This document shows, in pieces, positions 32,204 through 39,582 of a stretch of 39,582 bases of DNA. The notes below the pieces were generated by a model. That model had not been told where the DNA came from. It did not search any database and saw nothing but the letters and a program-made list of their open reading frames with translations. The position numbers and the translations under genes are program-made. The stretch covers positions 1-39,582 of the forward strand of contig JAAFIM010000032.1 of the NCBI GenBank assembly GCA_013297745.1, in the 5' to 3' direction. Position 1 is the stretch's first letter. Every line of letters starts with the position of its first letter. The DNA comes from Chitinophagales bacterium. Lineage in GTDB: Bacteria; Bacteroidota; Bacteroidia; Chitinophagales; Saprospiraceae.

Positions 32204-33736
32204 TTATAGTTCAAATTTTATCCCTTGAGCTAAAGGAACTGTGCTGCTGTAGTTGATGGTGTTGGTTTGACGGCGCATATACGCTTTCCACGCATCAGAA
32301 CCAGATTCGCGACCGCCGCCTGTTTCTTTCTCGCCGCCGAAAGCACCGCCAATTTCTGCGCCAGAAGTGCCGATATTGACATTGGCTATACCGCAATCTG
32401 AACCTTGAGCGGATAAAAATAATTCAGCATCGCGCACGCTGTCGGTCATAATCGCAGAAGATAAGCCTTGAGGCACAGCATTTTGAGCGGCTATAGCTTC
32501 ATTCAAATCAGAATAGCGCAAAATGTATAAAATTGGGGCGAAAGTTTCGTGTTTAACGATGTCGTATTGTTCGCTAACTTCCACCACGCAAGGGCGCACA
32601 TAGCAACCACTTTCATAACCCTCTCCGCTCAATACGCCCCCTTGTACTGAGACTTTGCCGCCTGCTTTTTCCGCTTTTTCTATAGCTGATAGATAATCTG
32701 CAACCGCTTGTTTATCAATAAGCGGCCCAACGTGGTTGTGTTGGTCTAATGGATTGCCCACGCGCAGTTGTTGGTAAGCATTTTTGATTTTTGCGACCAC
32801 TTCGCTGTAAATGCTGTCGTGTACAAACAAGCGGCGGGTGGTCGTGCAGCGTTGGCCAGCAGTGCCTACAGCACCAAATACTACAGAAGTGAGCATAATG
32901 CTGAAGTTGGCGGTGGGGGTTACGATAATCGCGTTGTTGCCACCCAACTCTAAAATATATTTGCCCAAGCGAGCGGAAACTGTTTGCGCCACGATTTTTC
33001 CCATACGGGTAGAACCTGTAGCAGAAACCAAAGCCACGCGGGGGTCTTCGCTCATCGCTTGCCCGATTTTATAATCGCCTGTTACGACCGCAGAAAGTCC
33101 TTCGGGTAAATTGTTGTCGCGTAAAACTTGTTTGAGAATATTTTGGCAAGCTATAGCGCAAAGTGGGGTTTTTTCTGAACCTTTCCACACGCACACGTTC
33201 CCACAAACCAAAGCCAGCATAGAATTCCAAGCCCATACAGCTACAGGGAAGTTGAAAGCGGAGATAATTCCCACTATTCCCAACGGATGCCATTGTTCGT
33301 ACATACGATGAGCGGGACGCTCGGAGTGCATAGTTAAGCCGTACAATTGGCGGGATAAGCCCACAGCAAAATCGCAAATATCTATCATCTCTTGCACTTC
33401 GCCGTAACCTTCTTGCAGCGATTTGCCCATTTCGTAAGAAACGAGTTTGCCCAAATCTTCTTTATATTCGCGCAAAGCATTGCCGTATTGGCGCACGATT
33501 TCGCCCCGTTTGGGTGCTGGTACTGTAGTCCAAAATTTGAACGCAGCTTGAGCCGTTTGGATAACTTCGGCGTATTCTGCCGCGCTGGTAATGGCTACTT
33601 TGCCAATTAATTGACCATCAACGGGGGAGAAAGAGCTGATTAAATTTTGCTCTTCCAAATTGCCAAAATCGCGTTGGCCTGTGCTGGTGCCTGCGTTGAT
33701 AGCGGCTAAACCCAAGCGTTTGAGTATGTCTTGCAT
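32204..33736 (-). CDS. Aldehyde dehydrogenase, ALDH7 (aminoadipic semialdehyde) type
   Basis: 510-residue NAD-dependent aldehyde dehydrogenase closest to ALDH7/antiquitin, which oxidises L-2-aminoadipate 6-semialdehyde in lysine breakdown and related aldehydes. Catalytic Cys297 is in GTAGQRCTTTRR, Glu263 in LELGGNNAI and Asn162 in SAFNFPVAVWAW. The C-terminus GGGRESGSDAWKAYMRR, then INYS and LAQGIKF, is diagnostic for ALDH7. The start at 33736 (MQDILKRLGL) gives the normal length; an in-frame extension to 33922 would overlap the next gene and has an unlikely sequence. No lysine-2-ketoglutarate reductase or lat gene is nearby. Own terminator; cytoplasmic. Confidence 0.94.
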   Translation of the reverse strand: MQDILKRLGLAAINAGTSTGQRDFGNLEEQNLISSFSPVDGQLIGKVAITSAAEYAEVIQTAQAAFKFWTTVPAPKRGEIVRQYGNALREYKEDLGKLVSYEMGKSLQEGYGEVQEMIDICDFAVGLSRQLYGLTMHSERPAHRMYEQWHPLGIVGIISAFNFPVAVWAWNSMLALVCGNVCVWKGSEKTPLCAIACQNILKQVLRDNNLPEGLSAVVTGDYKIGQAMSEDPRVALVSATGSTRMGKIVAQTVSARLGKYILELGGNNAIIVTPTANFSIMLTSVVFGAVGTAGQRCTTTRRLFVHDSIYSEVVAKIKNAYQQLRVGNPLDQHNHVGPLIDKQAVADYLSAIEKAEKAGGKVSVQGGVLSGEGYESGCYVRPCVVEVSEQYDIVKHETFAPILYILRYSDLNEAIAAQNAVPQGLSSAIMTDSVRDAELFLSAQGSDCGIANVNIGTSGAEIGGAFGGEKETGGGRESGSDAWKAYMRRQTNTINYSSTVPLAQGIKFEL

Positions 33737-33779
33737 TTTTTTATTAAAAATATAAAAATCTAAATAATTACCAAAATTT

Positions 33780-34457
33780 TTATTCCTGAACGGGGAAAAT
33801 CGGATTGCGCTCGTTGTAGATAAGCAGCGTTTTGAACAAAAATTCGCTATTGCGGCGGTGGTCAGCGGCAAAACTTTCGGATAATTTTTTATCGTCGCTG
33901 ATAGCCACTTCCAAATTCTCACGGGTTAATTCTAAAGGAATTGCGCCCGCAAAGGTAAAGAATTTTTCATAAACGGTTTTCTTTTTGTTGAAAATAGTTT
34001 TTTCCGCTATTTTTTTCTGGGTGAGCGGGTCAAAAATTCCCATAGCTACAGGCTCGGCTTGGATGGTGGTATAATAATAATAACACAATTTGCCAACTGT
34101 ATGCAGGCGGATAAAACTCAAATAATTGGCTGTGCTGTCTGTCAATACGCGGATATAAACTTTTTTGTTGATAGAAATTCCCCAAACTTGGTTCAAATCC
34201 ACCCCGTCGCGCTTGTAGCGGTCTATGGTGTTGAAAGGCACTTGCAGTTGATTGCCGTCGTTGCTGATGTCGTGGTTGAAACTGCTGAGTTGGGTAAAAG
34301 ATATTTTGGGCGCATCTTGTTGAAATTCAGCTACTTGGGTGTAAATTCCCGTTTTAAACCCGTATTGGTTGTTTATCGCTTTTTGTGCTGCCAATTGGTT
34401 GATAATTAGCAAAAAGATAAAACCTAATATATTTTTATACAAAAAAGGTAAAGTCAT
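33780..34457 (-). CDS. Secreted protein, unknown
   Basis: 225 residues with a signal peptide (MTLPFLYKNILGFIFLLIINQLAAQ, cleavage near residue 25), which fixes the start at 34457 instead of the in-frame 34496. The mature part has alternating beta-type stretches (VPFNTIDRYKRDGVDLNQVW, then YIRVLTDSTANYLSFIRLHT) and a polar helical end (EVAISDDKKLSESFAADHRR). No family recognised. It lies 43 bp upstream of the ALDH gene on the same strand and may be cotranscribed. Periplasmic or outer-membrane location is inferred from the signal peptide only. Confidence 0.75.
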   Translation of the reverse strand: MTLPFLYKNILGFIFLLIINQLAAQKAINNQYGFKTGIYTQVAEFQQDAPKISFTQLSSFNHDISNDGNQLQVPFNTIDRYKRDGVDLNQVWGISINKKVYIRVLTDSTANYLSFIRLHTVGKLCYYYYTTIQAEPVAMGIFDPLTQKKIAEKTIFNKKKTVYEKFFTFAGAIPLELTRENLEVAISDDKKLSESFAADHRRNSEFLFKTLLIYNERNPIFPVQE

Positions 34458-34591
34458 ATTAGAAAAATTGGGTTGAAAATTGAAAAAAAAGTACAAATAA
34501 TAACGCCAAAATGGGCAAAAAGTTGGGTCTGAACCAGCAAAAAGCCAATTTTCTGCATCTACAATTTTACAAAATCAAAAACTGTGCCTAT

Positions 34592-35065
34592 ATGAACAAA
34601 TTATTACTCAATATCTTTTTCGCTGTCGTAGTTGTGGGAAAAATATCAGCGCAAGATACGCTAAAAACCTCCATCACTCAACTTTATGGAAAAGACTCCC
34701 AAGATTCGTTAATGGTTGAATTTCAGCAATTTGTTAAACAAATGCGTCAAAATGAAGATTTAGTTTTCAACAGCTCTAATTTTCCAAATCATTCAGCCGA
34801 AGTGGAAAAAAATTGTGAGTTATACCAATTGAGGTGGTCGTATTTTTGTATGCCTGGAGGTCATACTTGGGTGATAAAAGGCGACAGCACATCCTTATCT
34901 TTTTGCCAATTAGCCAAAGAAACTGCTAAAAAAGGCGCAATGATTGGCCCCTATTCTGGATATACTGCATCACCAGACGGCAAGTATATTGTTTGGGGAC
35001 ATTCTATCCCTATGGGAACTTGCGATGATAGGTATTATTATTACGAGCGCGTGGATAAAAAATAA
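34592..35065 (+). CDS. Small secreted protein (paralogue A), unknown
   Basis: 157 residues with a signal peptide (MNKLLLNIFFAVVVVGKISAQ), which fixes the start at 34592. The mature part has a helical stretch (EFQQFVKQMRQNED), then the motif NCELYQLRW at 74-82, and ends YYYYERVDKK. The same layout (NCEEYELKW, then FYYERKEKK) is found in the gene at 35791, so the two are paralogues. Cys74, Cys86, Cys114 and a C-terminal Cys could form disulphides in the periplasm. No family recognised. It is divergent from the gene at 34457. Confidence 0.78.
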   Translation: MNKLLLNIFFAVVVVGKISAQDTLKTSITQLYGKDSQDSLMVEFQQFVKQMRQNEDLVFNSSNFPNHSAEVEKNCELYQLRWSYFCMPGGHTWVIKGDSTSLSFCQLAKETAKKGAMIGPYSGYTASPDGKYIVWGHSIPMGTCDDRYYYYERVDKK

Positions 35066-35081
35066 CCCAAAATTAGAAAAA

Positions 35082-35756
35082 TTAGTCTGTAGCGGTTAGC
35101 AAAATCGACACATAAGCATCCTTTTCTTTATTATAAATGGTAAAGAATAAATCGCCCCACCAATCGCGGATAAAATAACTACTCGAACTGCTCGGCCAAG
35201 CTACAGCGTGCAAATGGGCTAAATTGTGTGCGCCGAAAAAATAATCTACGATTTGCAAAAAACGCTCTTGTACGTTGACACGGTCGCGCAAATTGTAGGG
35301 CGGGTAAATCATCGCTTCAGCAAAACCCTTAACAGAACCATCTTTGAACACGCCCGCGTATTCGTTTTTAAGCACATTATCCCAATGCGCTTGTTTGGCA
35401 GCCAACTGTTGGGCAAATTGTAGGTTGTGCGCTGGGTTGGGATAAGACAGCACGTAACTATTAGCTTCTAACAATAATCTGTTTTTTTCGTCAAAAAAAC
35501 TCCCCCAAAAATCAGCCGCAGGGATAAAATTTTGTCTGTTGATAACCGTTTGTTGTATTTTTTCGGGATAAACGCGGCAAATGTGTTCAGGATGATACAC
35601 TTGCTTATATTTTTTTAACCTACTCAAGGTGTAAAGTGCCATATTGCGGTGGCTGGCTTTTACCTTTTCTGAACTGCTAGCCATAAAAAACTTCGCGTGG
35701 GGATAATTTTGCAGCAATTTGGCTATTTGTTTATCTATTTCTATGGGAGTTAACAT
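35082..35756 (-). CDS. Cytoplasmic protein, unknown, lying between paralogues
   Basis: 224 residues, no signal peptide or membrane helix. The start at 35756 (MLTPIEIDKQ) removes a 39-residue stretch that would overlap the divergent paralogue gene. Rich in Phe, Tyr, Trp and His, for example ADFWGSFFDEKNRLLLEANSY and HAVAWPSSSSSYFIRDWWGD. No family recognised. It separates the two secreted paralogues and is convergent with the first (16 bp between stops) and divergent from the second (34 bp between starts). Confidence 0.75.
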   Translation of the reverse strand: MLTPIEIDKQIAKLLQNYPHAKFFMASSSEKVKASHRNMALYTLSRLKKYKQVYHPEHICRVYPEKIQQTVINRQNFIPAADFWGSFFDEKNRLLLEANSYVLSYPNPAHNLQFAQQLAAKQAHWDNVLKNEYAGVFKDGSVKGFAEAMIYPPYNLRDRVNVQERFLQIVDYFFGAHNLAHLHAVAWPSSSSSYFIRDWWGDLFFTIYNKEKDAYVSILLTATD

Positions 35757-35790
35757 TATTACTAAACCCTTATTTTTTTTAAAAATAGTT

Positions 35791-36231
35791 ATGTATAAAT
35801 TATTGATAATCAGTTTTTTCTCAATGTTGCTAATCAATAAAATGCAAGCACAAACTGAAGGTATTAACAACACTCAAGAACCCGAATTTAAAACATTTCT
35901 ATCCAAATATCAAAAATATACGGAAAAGATAGAAAAAGAGGCGGTTAAGGATAGTTCTATATTTCCTTTAAATTGCGAAGAGTACGAACTCAAATGGGTA
36001 AAAGCACATTATATGTCGCCTCACAATTATACTTTATCGCAAGCGCAAGGCGGCAGTCCTTGTGCGATTTGGGAAGAAACTCAAAAAGTGAAATTTGCTG
36101 TGGATAGGGAAAAAAGATACTATTTCAAGACGATAAACAGCCGCTATGTGGTGATTTTTGAAATATGGGATGTGTCCGTTTTCCGTCAGAATGAATTTTA
36201 TTACGAGCGCAAAGAAAAGAAATCAAAATAG
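35791..36231 (+). CDS. Small secreted protein (paralogue B), unknown
   Basis: 146 residues with a signal peptide (MYKLLIISFFSMLLINKMQAQ), which fixes the start at 35791. The motif NCEEYELKW at 61-69 and ending FYYERKEKKSK match the protein at 34592. A second Cys lies at residue 91 (GGSPCAIWEE). The middle is polar and partly beta. No family recognised. The start region is shared with the divergent gene at 35756, so the two may be controlled together. Its stop is 5 nt from the convergent phosphoesterase gene, with no terminator visible. Confidence 0.78.
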   Translation: MYKLLIISFFSMLLINKMQAQTEGINNTQEPEFKTFLSKYQKYTEKIEKEAVKDSSIFPLNCEEYELKWVKAHYMSPHNYTLSQAQGGSPCAIWEETQKVKFAVDREKRYYFKTINSRYVVIFEIWDVSVFRQNEFYYERKEKKSK

Positions 36232-36236
36232 CCATT

Positions 36237-36941
36237 TTAGTAGATATTATCCGTATCTACATTTTTTTGCTGGATAAGGGTTCTGTTATTCATATCAAAA
36301 GCGGTCAAAACGCCATAACCCCGCGCTGTGTGGCGGCTCATAAACGCGCCATTGTCTAAGTTGAGAACTTGCTGGTGTTGCAAATTGCTGAGCTGCGCTC
36401 TGGTTTGCATAATCGGTTGGGGCGTGTGTCCGTGCAAGACAATTTTATCCTCAAGCCATTCAAAGTTAATGTTTTCGTACCAATCCCTAACCCACATCAA
36501 ATCGTTCAAATCCCCCTCCAAAAATGGGTCGCCTTGTTCAAAACTAAGCCCGCCGTGAACTAAAATAAATTTGCCAACTTGTTGATAATAAGGCAGTTGT
36601 TGGCAAAAATCCAAATAAGTGGAAGGTAGTTGCAACAAGCGGCTGATATTGAAACTATCCAAAAAACGCTGGCAAAGATAAGGCGCGGGCTCCTGTTTTT
36701 GCTCTGCTATAAACCCGTCAATTAGCATCTGTTCGTGGTTGCCGCGTTGTGGGTAGATTTTATACCCTTGTTGTTGGAAAGATAAAATGGTATCAATTAC
36801 CCCTTTGGAGCTCCAACCTCTATCAATGTAATCACCCAAAAGGTAAAGTTCGTCGGATTGGGAAAAAGCCAATTTATCCAAAAGGGTTTCAAATGTGTGC
36901 AAGCAGCCGTGAATATCGGCTATAACGTACTGATTGGGCAT
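36237..36941 (-). CDS. Metallophosphoesterase (serine/threonine phosphatase-like)
   Basis: 234-residue calcineurin-like phosphoesterase of the bacterial PPP group (like PrpA/PrpE or lambda phosphatase). The dimetal site is complete: Asp9 and His11 (ADIHGCLHT), Asp37 in GDYIDRG at 36-42, Asn68-His69 in RGNHEQ, His129 in LVHGGLSF, and His170/His172 in LHGHTPQP. Cytoplasmic. It could dephosphorylate proteins or dinucleoside polyphosphates; the sequence does not decide. Monocistronic and convergent with paralogue B. Confidence 0.93.
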   Translation of the reverse strand: MPNQYVIADIHGCLHTFETLLDKLAFSQSDELYLLGDYIDRGWSSKGVIDTILSFQQQGYKIYPQRGNHEQMLIDGFIAEQKQEPAPYLCQRFLDSFNISRLLQLPSTYLDFCQQLPYYQQVGKFILVHGGLSFEQGDPFLEGDLNDLMWVRDWYENINFEWLEDKIVLHGHTPQPIMQTRAQLSNLQHQQVLNLDNGAFMSRHTARGYGVLTAFDMNNRTLIQQKNVDTDNIY

Positions 36942-37021
36942 AAAAAAGACAAATTTTATTGTTTATAATCGCCTCTCAACAAATTTATCCCTCAAATAAG
37001 TTCAAACAAATAAAAAAAGGT

Positions 37022-37029
37022 TAATTTTG
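37022..37029 (+). promoter_or_regulatory. Promoter (-7 element) of the alkaline phosphatase gene
   Basis: TAATTTTG followed by CGCCCC, 28 bp before the chosen start at 37057. This element supports the later start, since the earlier in-frame position 37027 would lie inside it. Confidence 0.6.
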
Positions 37030-37056
37030 CGCCCCAAAGTTCAAAATATACTCCCA

Positions 37057-38190
37057 ATGAAGATAAAAACGACCAGTAAAACCATTTTTTTCTCTGCCTT
37101 ATTCTTGTGCGCAGCCTGCAACGACCCAGCACATAATCCCAACGAGTACGAAAGTGTTTTTTTGCAAAAAGAGGATAAAAAAGCCACCTTTGTAACCAAA
37201 AGCAAGCCCAAAAAGATAATTTTGATGATAGGCGACGGAATGGGGCTAACCCATATTACAGCGGGCAGTATAGCTAAAAAATCCCCTTTGGCTTTAGAAA
37301 AGTTTAGACATATTGGCTTGGTCAAAACCCATTCTACCAAACTCATCACCGACAGCGCGGCTGGAGCTACAGCTATGGCCACAGGGCAAAAAACTTACAA
37401 TGGGGCTATAGCTATGGACGAAAAGCAAAATAAGCTGAAAACTATAGTAGAAATAGCAGAAGAAAACGATTGGGCAACAGGGATAATAACCAGCACCCAC
37501 GTAACCCACGCTACTCCAGCTTGTTTTTTTTCGCATCAAGCCGAGCGCAGAAATGTGAATGAAGCTGTAGCTTTGGAGTTTTTATCCACGAATATAGAAG
37601 TGCTGATGGGCGGCGGTTGGAAATATTTTAACAATAGAGCCGATGGGCGCGATTTGCTGGCAGAAGCGGAAAAAAAAGGTTATTTTATAGCCGACAATAT
37701 GGATAAGTTTGAAGATTATATCCCCAAAAAAACAATTTGTTTGATTTCGCCCGAATTACCAGAGCGATATAAAGTGCGCGGTGATTTTTTGCCCAAAGCT
37801 ACCCAAAAATCTATAGAAATTTTGAACAAAAACAGCAATTTCTTCGTAATGATAGAAGGCGGACAAATAGATTGGGGCGGACACGGCAAAAACTCTGAAT
37901 ATATTATAGAGGAAATGCTGGATTTCGACCGCGCTGTGGCTAAGGCTTTAGCTTTTGCGGAAAAAGATGGCAATACTTTAGTCGTTGTAACCGCTGACCA
38001 CGAAACGGGCGGTTATTCTATAAATGGTGGAGATTTGAAAACAGGTGAGGTGCAAGGTGCTTTCACCAGCGATTATCACACCGCTACTATGGTGCCAATT
38101 TTTGCTTATGGGGTTGGAGCGGAGTCTTTTACTGGCGTTTATGACAACACAGAAATTTTTTTTAAATTAAAATATCTAATGGGTTTGTAA
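37057..38190 (+). CDS. Alkaline phosphatase, lipoprotein
   Basis: 377-residue phosphomonoesterase of the PhoA superfamily, releasing phosphate from organic esters outside the inner membrane. The lipobox LCAAC gives lipidated Cys21. Metal/nucleophile residues: Asp60 in LMIGDGMG, Ser100 in TDSAAGATAMATG, then MIEGGQIDWGGHG, TADHETGGYS and the final DYHTATMVPIFAYG histidine. The start at 37057 is chosen because it gives the lipoprotein signal and because the promoter occupies the preceding bases. Short compared with E. coli PhoA, as is common for this subgroup. The window also encodes a PhoX-like enzyme, so two unrelated phosphatases are present. Confidence 0.94.
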   Translation: MKIKTTSKTIFFSALFLCAACNDPAHNPNEYESVFLQKEDKKATFVTKSKPKKIILMIGDGMGLTHITAGSIAKKSPLALEKFRHIGLVKTHSTKLITDSAAGATAMATGQKTYNGAIAMDEKQNKLKTIVEIAEENDWATGIITSTHVTHATPACFFSHQAERRNVNEAVALEFLSTNIEVLMGGGWKYFNNRADGRDLLAEAEKKGYFIADNMDKFEDYIPKKTICLISPELPERYKVRGDFLPKATQKSIEILNKNSNFFVMIEGGQIDWGGHGKNSEYIIEEMLDFDRAVAKALAFAEKDGNTLVVVTADHETGGYSINGGDLKTGEVQGAFTSDYHTATMVPIFAYGVGAESFTGVYDNTEIFFKLKYLMGL

Positions 38191-38238
38191 AAAAAGTAAT
38201 TTTTTTTCAAAAAAATACACTATATTGCAAAAAAAATG

Positions 38239-38246
38239 TAATTTTG
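38239..38246 (+). promoter_or_regulatory. Promoter (-7 element) of deoC
   Basis: TAATTTTG followed by CCCCCG, 35 bp before the start codon, again the extended TAnnTTTGCCCC form. Confidence 0.6.
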
Positions 38247-38280
38247 CCCCCGATTATTAAAAATCAGCTTAACTCTTGCT

Positions 38281-38946
38281 ATGGAACTCAATAAATACAT
38301 TGAACATACTATACTTTCCCCAATTTGCACCAGCGCACAAATACAAAAATTGTGCGAAGAAGCAAAACAACACCAATTCAAGGCTGTCTGTGTCCCACCA
38401 TTTTATATCCGCTATGCTAGACAAATTCTTTCCGATACGCCCATTCGATTAGTTTCTGTAGTAGGTTTTCCTTTAGGCTATACAGCTATAGCTTCCAAAG
38501 TGGAAGAAGTAAAACGCGCAGTAGATGAGGGTGTGGATGAATTGGATATGGTTGCTAATATCAGCGCGATTAAAGATAATAAATGGGCGCACGTTCAGAA
38601 CGATATAGATGGTGTAACCCGCGCAGCGCATTTGCACGGCAAAACTATAAAAGTAATCGTTGAAGCGCATTTATTGACAAACGATGAATTGCGGCGAGTT
38701 TGCGAAATATGCTGTAGCTTAGGGGTAAACTATATCAAAACTTCCACAGGTTTTAATGCAGACGCAGCCAATGCCGAGCAGGTGCGATTTATCAAAAATT
38801 GTCTTAGCGGTGAAACTAAAATTAAAGCAGCTGGGGGGATTAAAACTAAAGAACAAGCTATACAATTGATTAATGCAGGTGCTAGCCGCTTGGGTACATC
38901 AGCAGGTTTGCAATTAATAGGCGTTCTGACCCCTGAGAAAAAATAA
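38281..38946 (+). CDS. deoC: Deoxyribose-phosphate aldolase
   Basis: 221-residue class I aldolase splitting 2-deoxyribose 5-phosphate into glyceraldehyde 3-phosphate and acetaldehyde, the last step of deoxynucleoside breakdown. Schiff-base Lys153 is in YIKTSTGF, the proton-relay Lys182 in KAAGGIKTK, and Asp89 in DELDMV. The start motif EHTILSPICT corresponds to the usual DHTLL. Length is standard for the short bacterial form. It fits with the nucleoside transporter at 16652. Monocistronic, followed by a repeat and terminator. Confidence 0.96.
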   Translation: MELNKYIEHTILSPICTSAQIQKLCEEAKQHQFKAVCVPPFYIRYARQILSDTPIRLVSVVGFPLGYTAIASKVEEVKRAVDEGVDELDMVANISAIKDNKWAHVQNDIDGVTRAAHLHGKTIKVIVEAHLLTNDELRRVCEICCSLGVNYIKTSTGFNADAANAEQVRFIKNCLSGETKIKAAGGIKTKEQAIQLINAGASRLGTSAGLQLIGVLTPEKK

Positions 38947-38948
38947 CA

Positions 38949-38978
38949 CACACTATATATTATCACACTATATATTAT
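38949..38978. repeat. 15-bp tandem duplication
   Basis: CACACTATATATTAT occurs twice in perfect tandem (38949-38963 and 38964-38978), just after deoC. Confidence 0.9.
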
Positions 38979-38998
38979 AGGGTATTAAAATTTATCAT

Positions 38999-39030
38999 AG
39001 CAAGGTTCCCGCGAACTTTGCTTTTTTTTT
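38999..39030 (+). terminator. deoC terminator
   Basis: Stem AGCAAGGTTC / GAACTTTGCT (one G-U pair), loop CCGC, then nine T. Confidence 0.9.
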
Positions 39031-39055
39031 CATTAAAAATTAAAATTCTAATTCT

Positions 39056-39448
39056 ATGAAATTCATTTATACCATTTTATTGTCTTTTATGGCTCTTTCT
39101 GCGAACGCGCAGCTTTCTGTTATAGAAGAAAGTAGCGTGCGTAGTATGTTGGATGGGCGTAGAGCTGCCAACTTTAAAGAGGGGCGTATGGTGAAGGCTT
39201 GGAGTATCCAAATAGCTATCTCAAGGGATAAATATGAAATTTTACAAAAAGTGCAAGATGTACGTGTTGCCTTACGCGACGAAATAGGAGTAAGGGTTGA
39301 TTGGACTTATGACCAACCCAACTATAGATTACACGCGGGAGCTTTTTACACCAAACTTGAAGCAGCTTGTTTGTTGTTTAAAGTTATTCAAAAATATCCA
39401 AACGCTTTCGTTTTTAGAAATAGCCAAATCAAACCCACAGACTTTTAA
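39056..39448 (+). CDS. Small secreted SPOR-like protein
   Basis: 130 residues with a signal peptide (MKFIYTILLSFMALSANAQ). After a short linker the mature part looks like a single SPOR-type domain: WSIQIAISRDKYEILQKVQD (strand and helix), VRVDWTYDQPNYRLHAGAF (two strands) and TKLEAACLLFKVIQKYPNAF (helix), ending in FRNSQIKPTDF. SPOR domains bind denuded peptidoglycan, so it may act at the wall in the periplasm; this rests on pattern, not a clear signature. It ends at a hairpin terminator. Confidence 0.78.
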   Translation: MKFIYTILLSFMALSANAQLSVIEESSVRSMLDGRRAANFKEGRMVKAWSIQIAISRDKYEILQKVQDVRVALRDEIGVRVDWTYDQPNYRLHAGAFYTKLEAACLLFKVIQKYPNAFVFRNSQIKPTDF

Positions 39449-39457
39449 ATTAATTAC

Positions 39458-39490
39458 AAAACCCTACCTTGAAAAAGGTGGGGTTTTTTT
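39458..39490 (+). terminator. Terminator of the SPOR-like gene
   Basis: Stem AAAACCCTACCTT / AAGGTGGGGTTTT with one G-U pair, GAAA tetraloop, then a T-run. Confidence 0.9.
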
Positions 39491-39582
39491 TGAAATTTTT
39501 TTCAAAAAAAGCAAAAAAAGAAAAGTTCCTTCAAAAATATAAAAAGTGATTTTTTTAAAAAAATACAGCAAAAAGCAGTCAA

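Overview
The window looks like a chromosomal segment of a gliding, low-GC member of the Bacteroidota. Four things point there: gldF/gldG gliding genes, a secreted protein with a type B (gliding-motility-associated) C-terminal sorting domain, a Porin_10-like outer-membrane protein, and many start regions carrying the Bacteroidota -7 element TAnnTTTG, here usually extended to TTTGC(G)CC. Most exported proteins have signal peptides ending in ...AQ. I see no rRNA, tRNA, CRISPR array, transposase or integrase. A genus cannot be named from this sequence alone.

Layout. 1-5.9 kb is an oxidative-stress block: a glutathione peroxidase cut by the window edge, a lipoprotein, a small barrel-like protein, oxyR divergent from katG, then an AhpC-type peroxiredoxin. 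6-8.6 kb has an M29 aminopeptidase, an EamA-like transporter and a small membrane/coiled-coil protein. 8.6-10.9 kb is a two-gene AAA ATPase + DUF4435 (TOPRIM-like) pair that resembles the PARIS anti-phage system and has codon use unlike its neighbours. It is followed 5 nt later by an FAH-family hydrolase and then nth. 12.2-13.2 kb is an orphan gene enclosed by two almost identical copies of the nth stop codon plus terminator. 13.2-18 kb (minus strand) has a ferredoxin, an ECF sigma factor with an anti-sigma-like membrane protein, an ankyrin protein and a concentrative nucleoside transporter.

18.2-22 kb (plus) has a small secreted protein and the large T9SS cargo protein. 22.0-22.5 kb is a non-coding mosaic of heptad repeats and REP-like palindromes. 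22.5-26.3 kb (minus) has a Tat-exported PhoX-like phosphatase, a 43-bp tandem repeat array and a porin whose 5' leader contains a terminator-like hairpin. 26.4-30.2 kb (plus) has a DegT-type aminotransferase and gldFG. 30.2-34.5 kb (minus) has dapD, an OmpA-domain protein, an ALDH7-type aldehyde dehydrogenase and an unknown secreted protein. 34.6-36.2 kb has two small secreted paralogues either side of an unknown gene. 36.2-39.5 kb has a metallophosphoesterase, a lipoprotein alkaline phosphatase, deoC and a small SPOR-like secreted protein.

How the parts work together. OxyR probably controls katG and perhaps the peroxiredoxin. GldF/GldG would work with a GldA ATPase that is not in this window, and the T9SS cargo depends on secretion components encoded elsewhere. 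PhoX and the PhoA-family enzyme, together with the nucleoside transporter and DeoC, suggest scavenging of phosphate and nucleosides. The strongest candidates for something new are the PARIS-like pair, the terminator-bracketed orphan gene, the 43-bp repeat array and the leader terminators ahead of the porin and gldFG.
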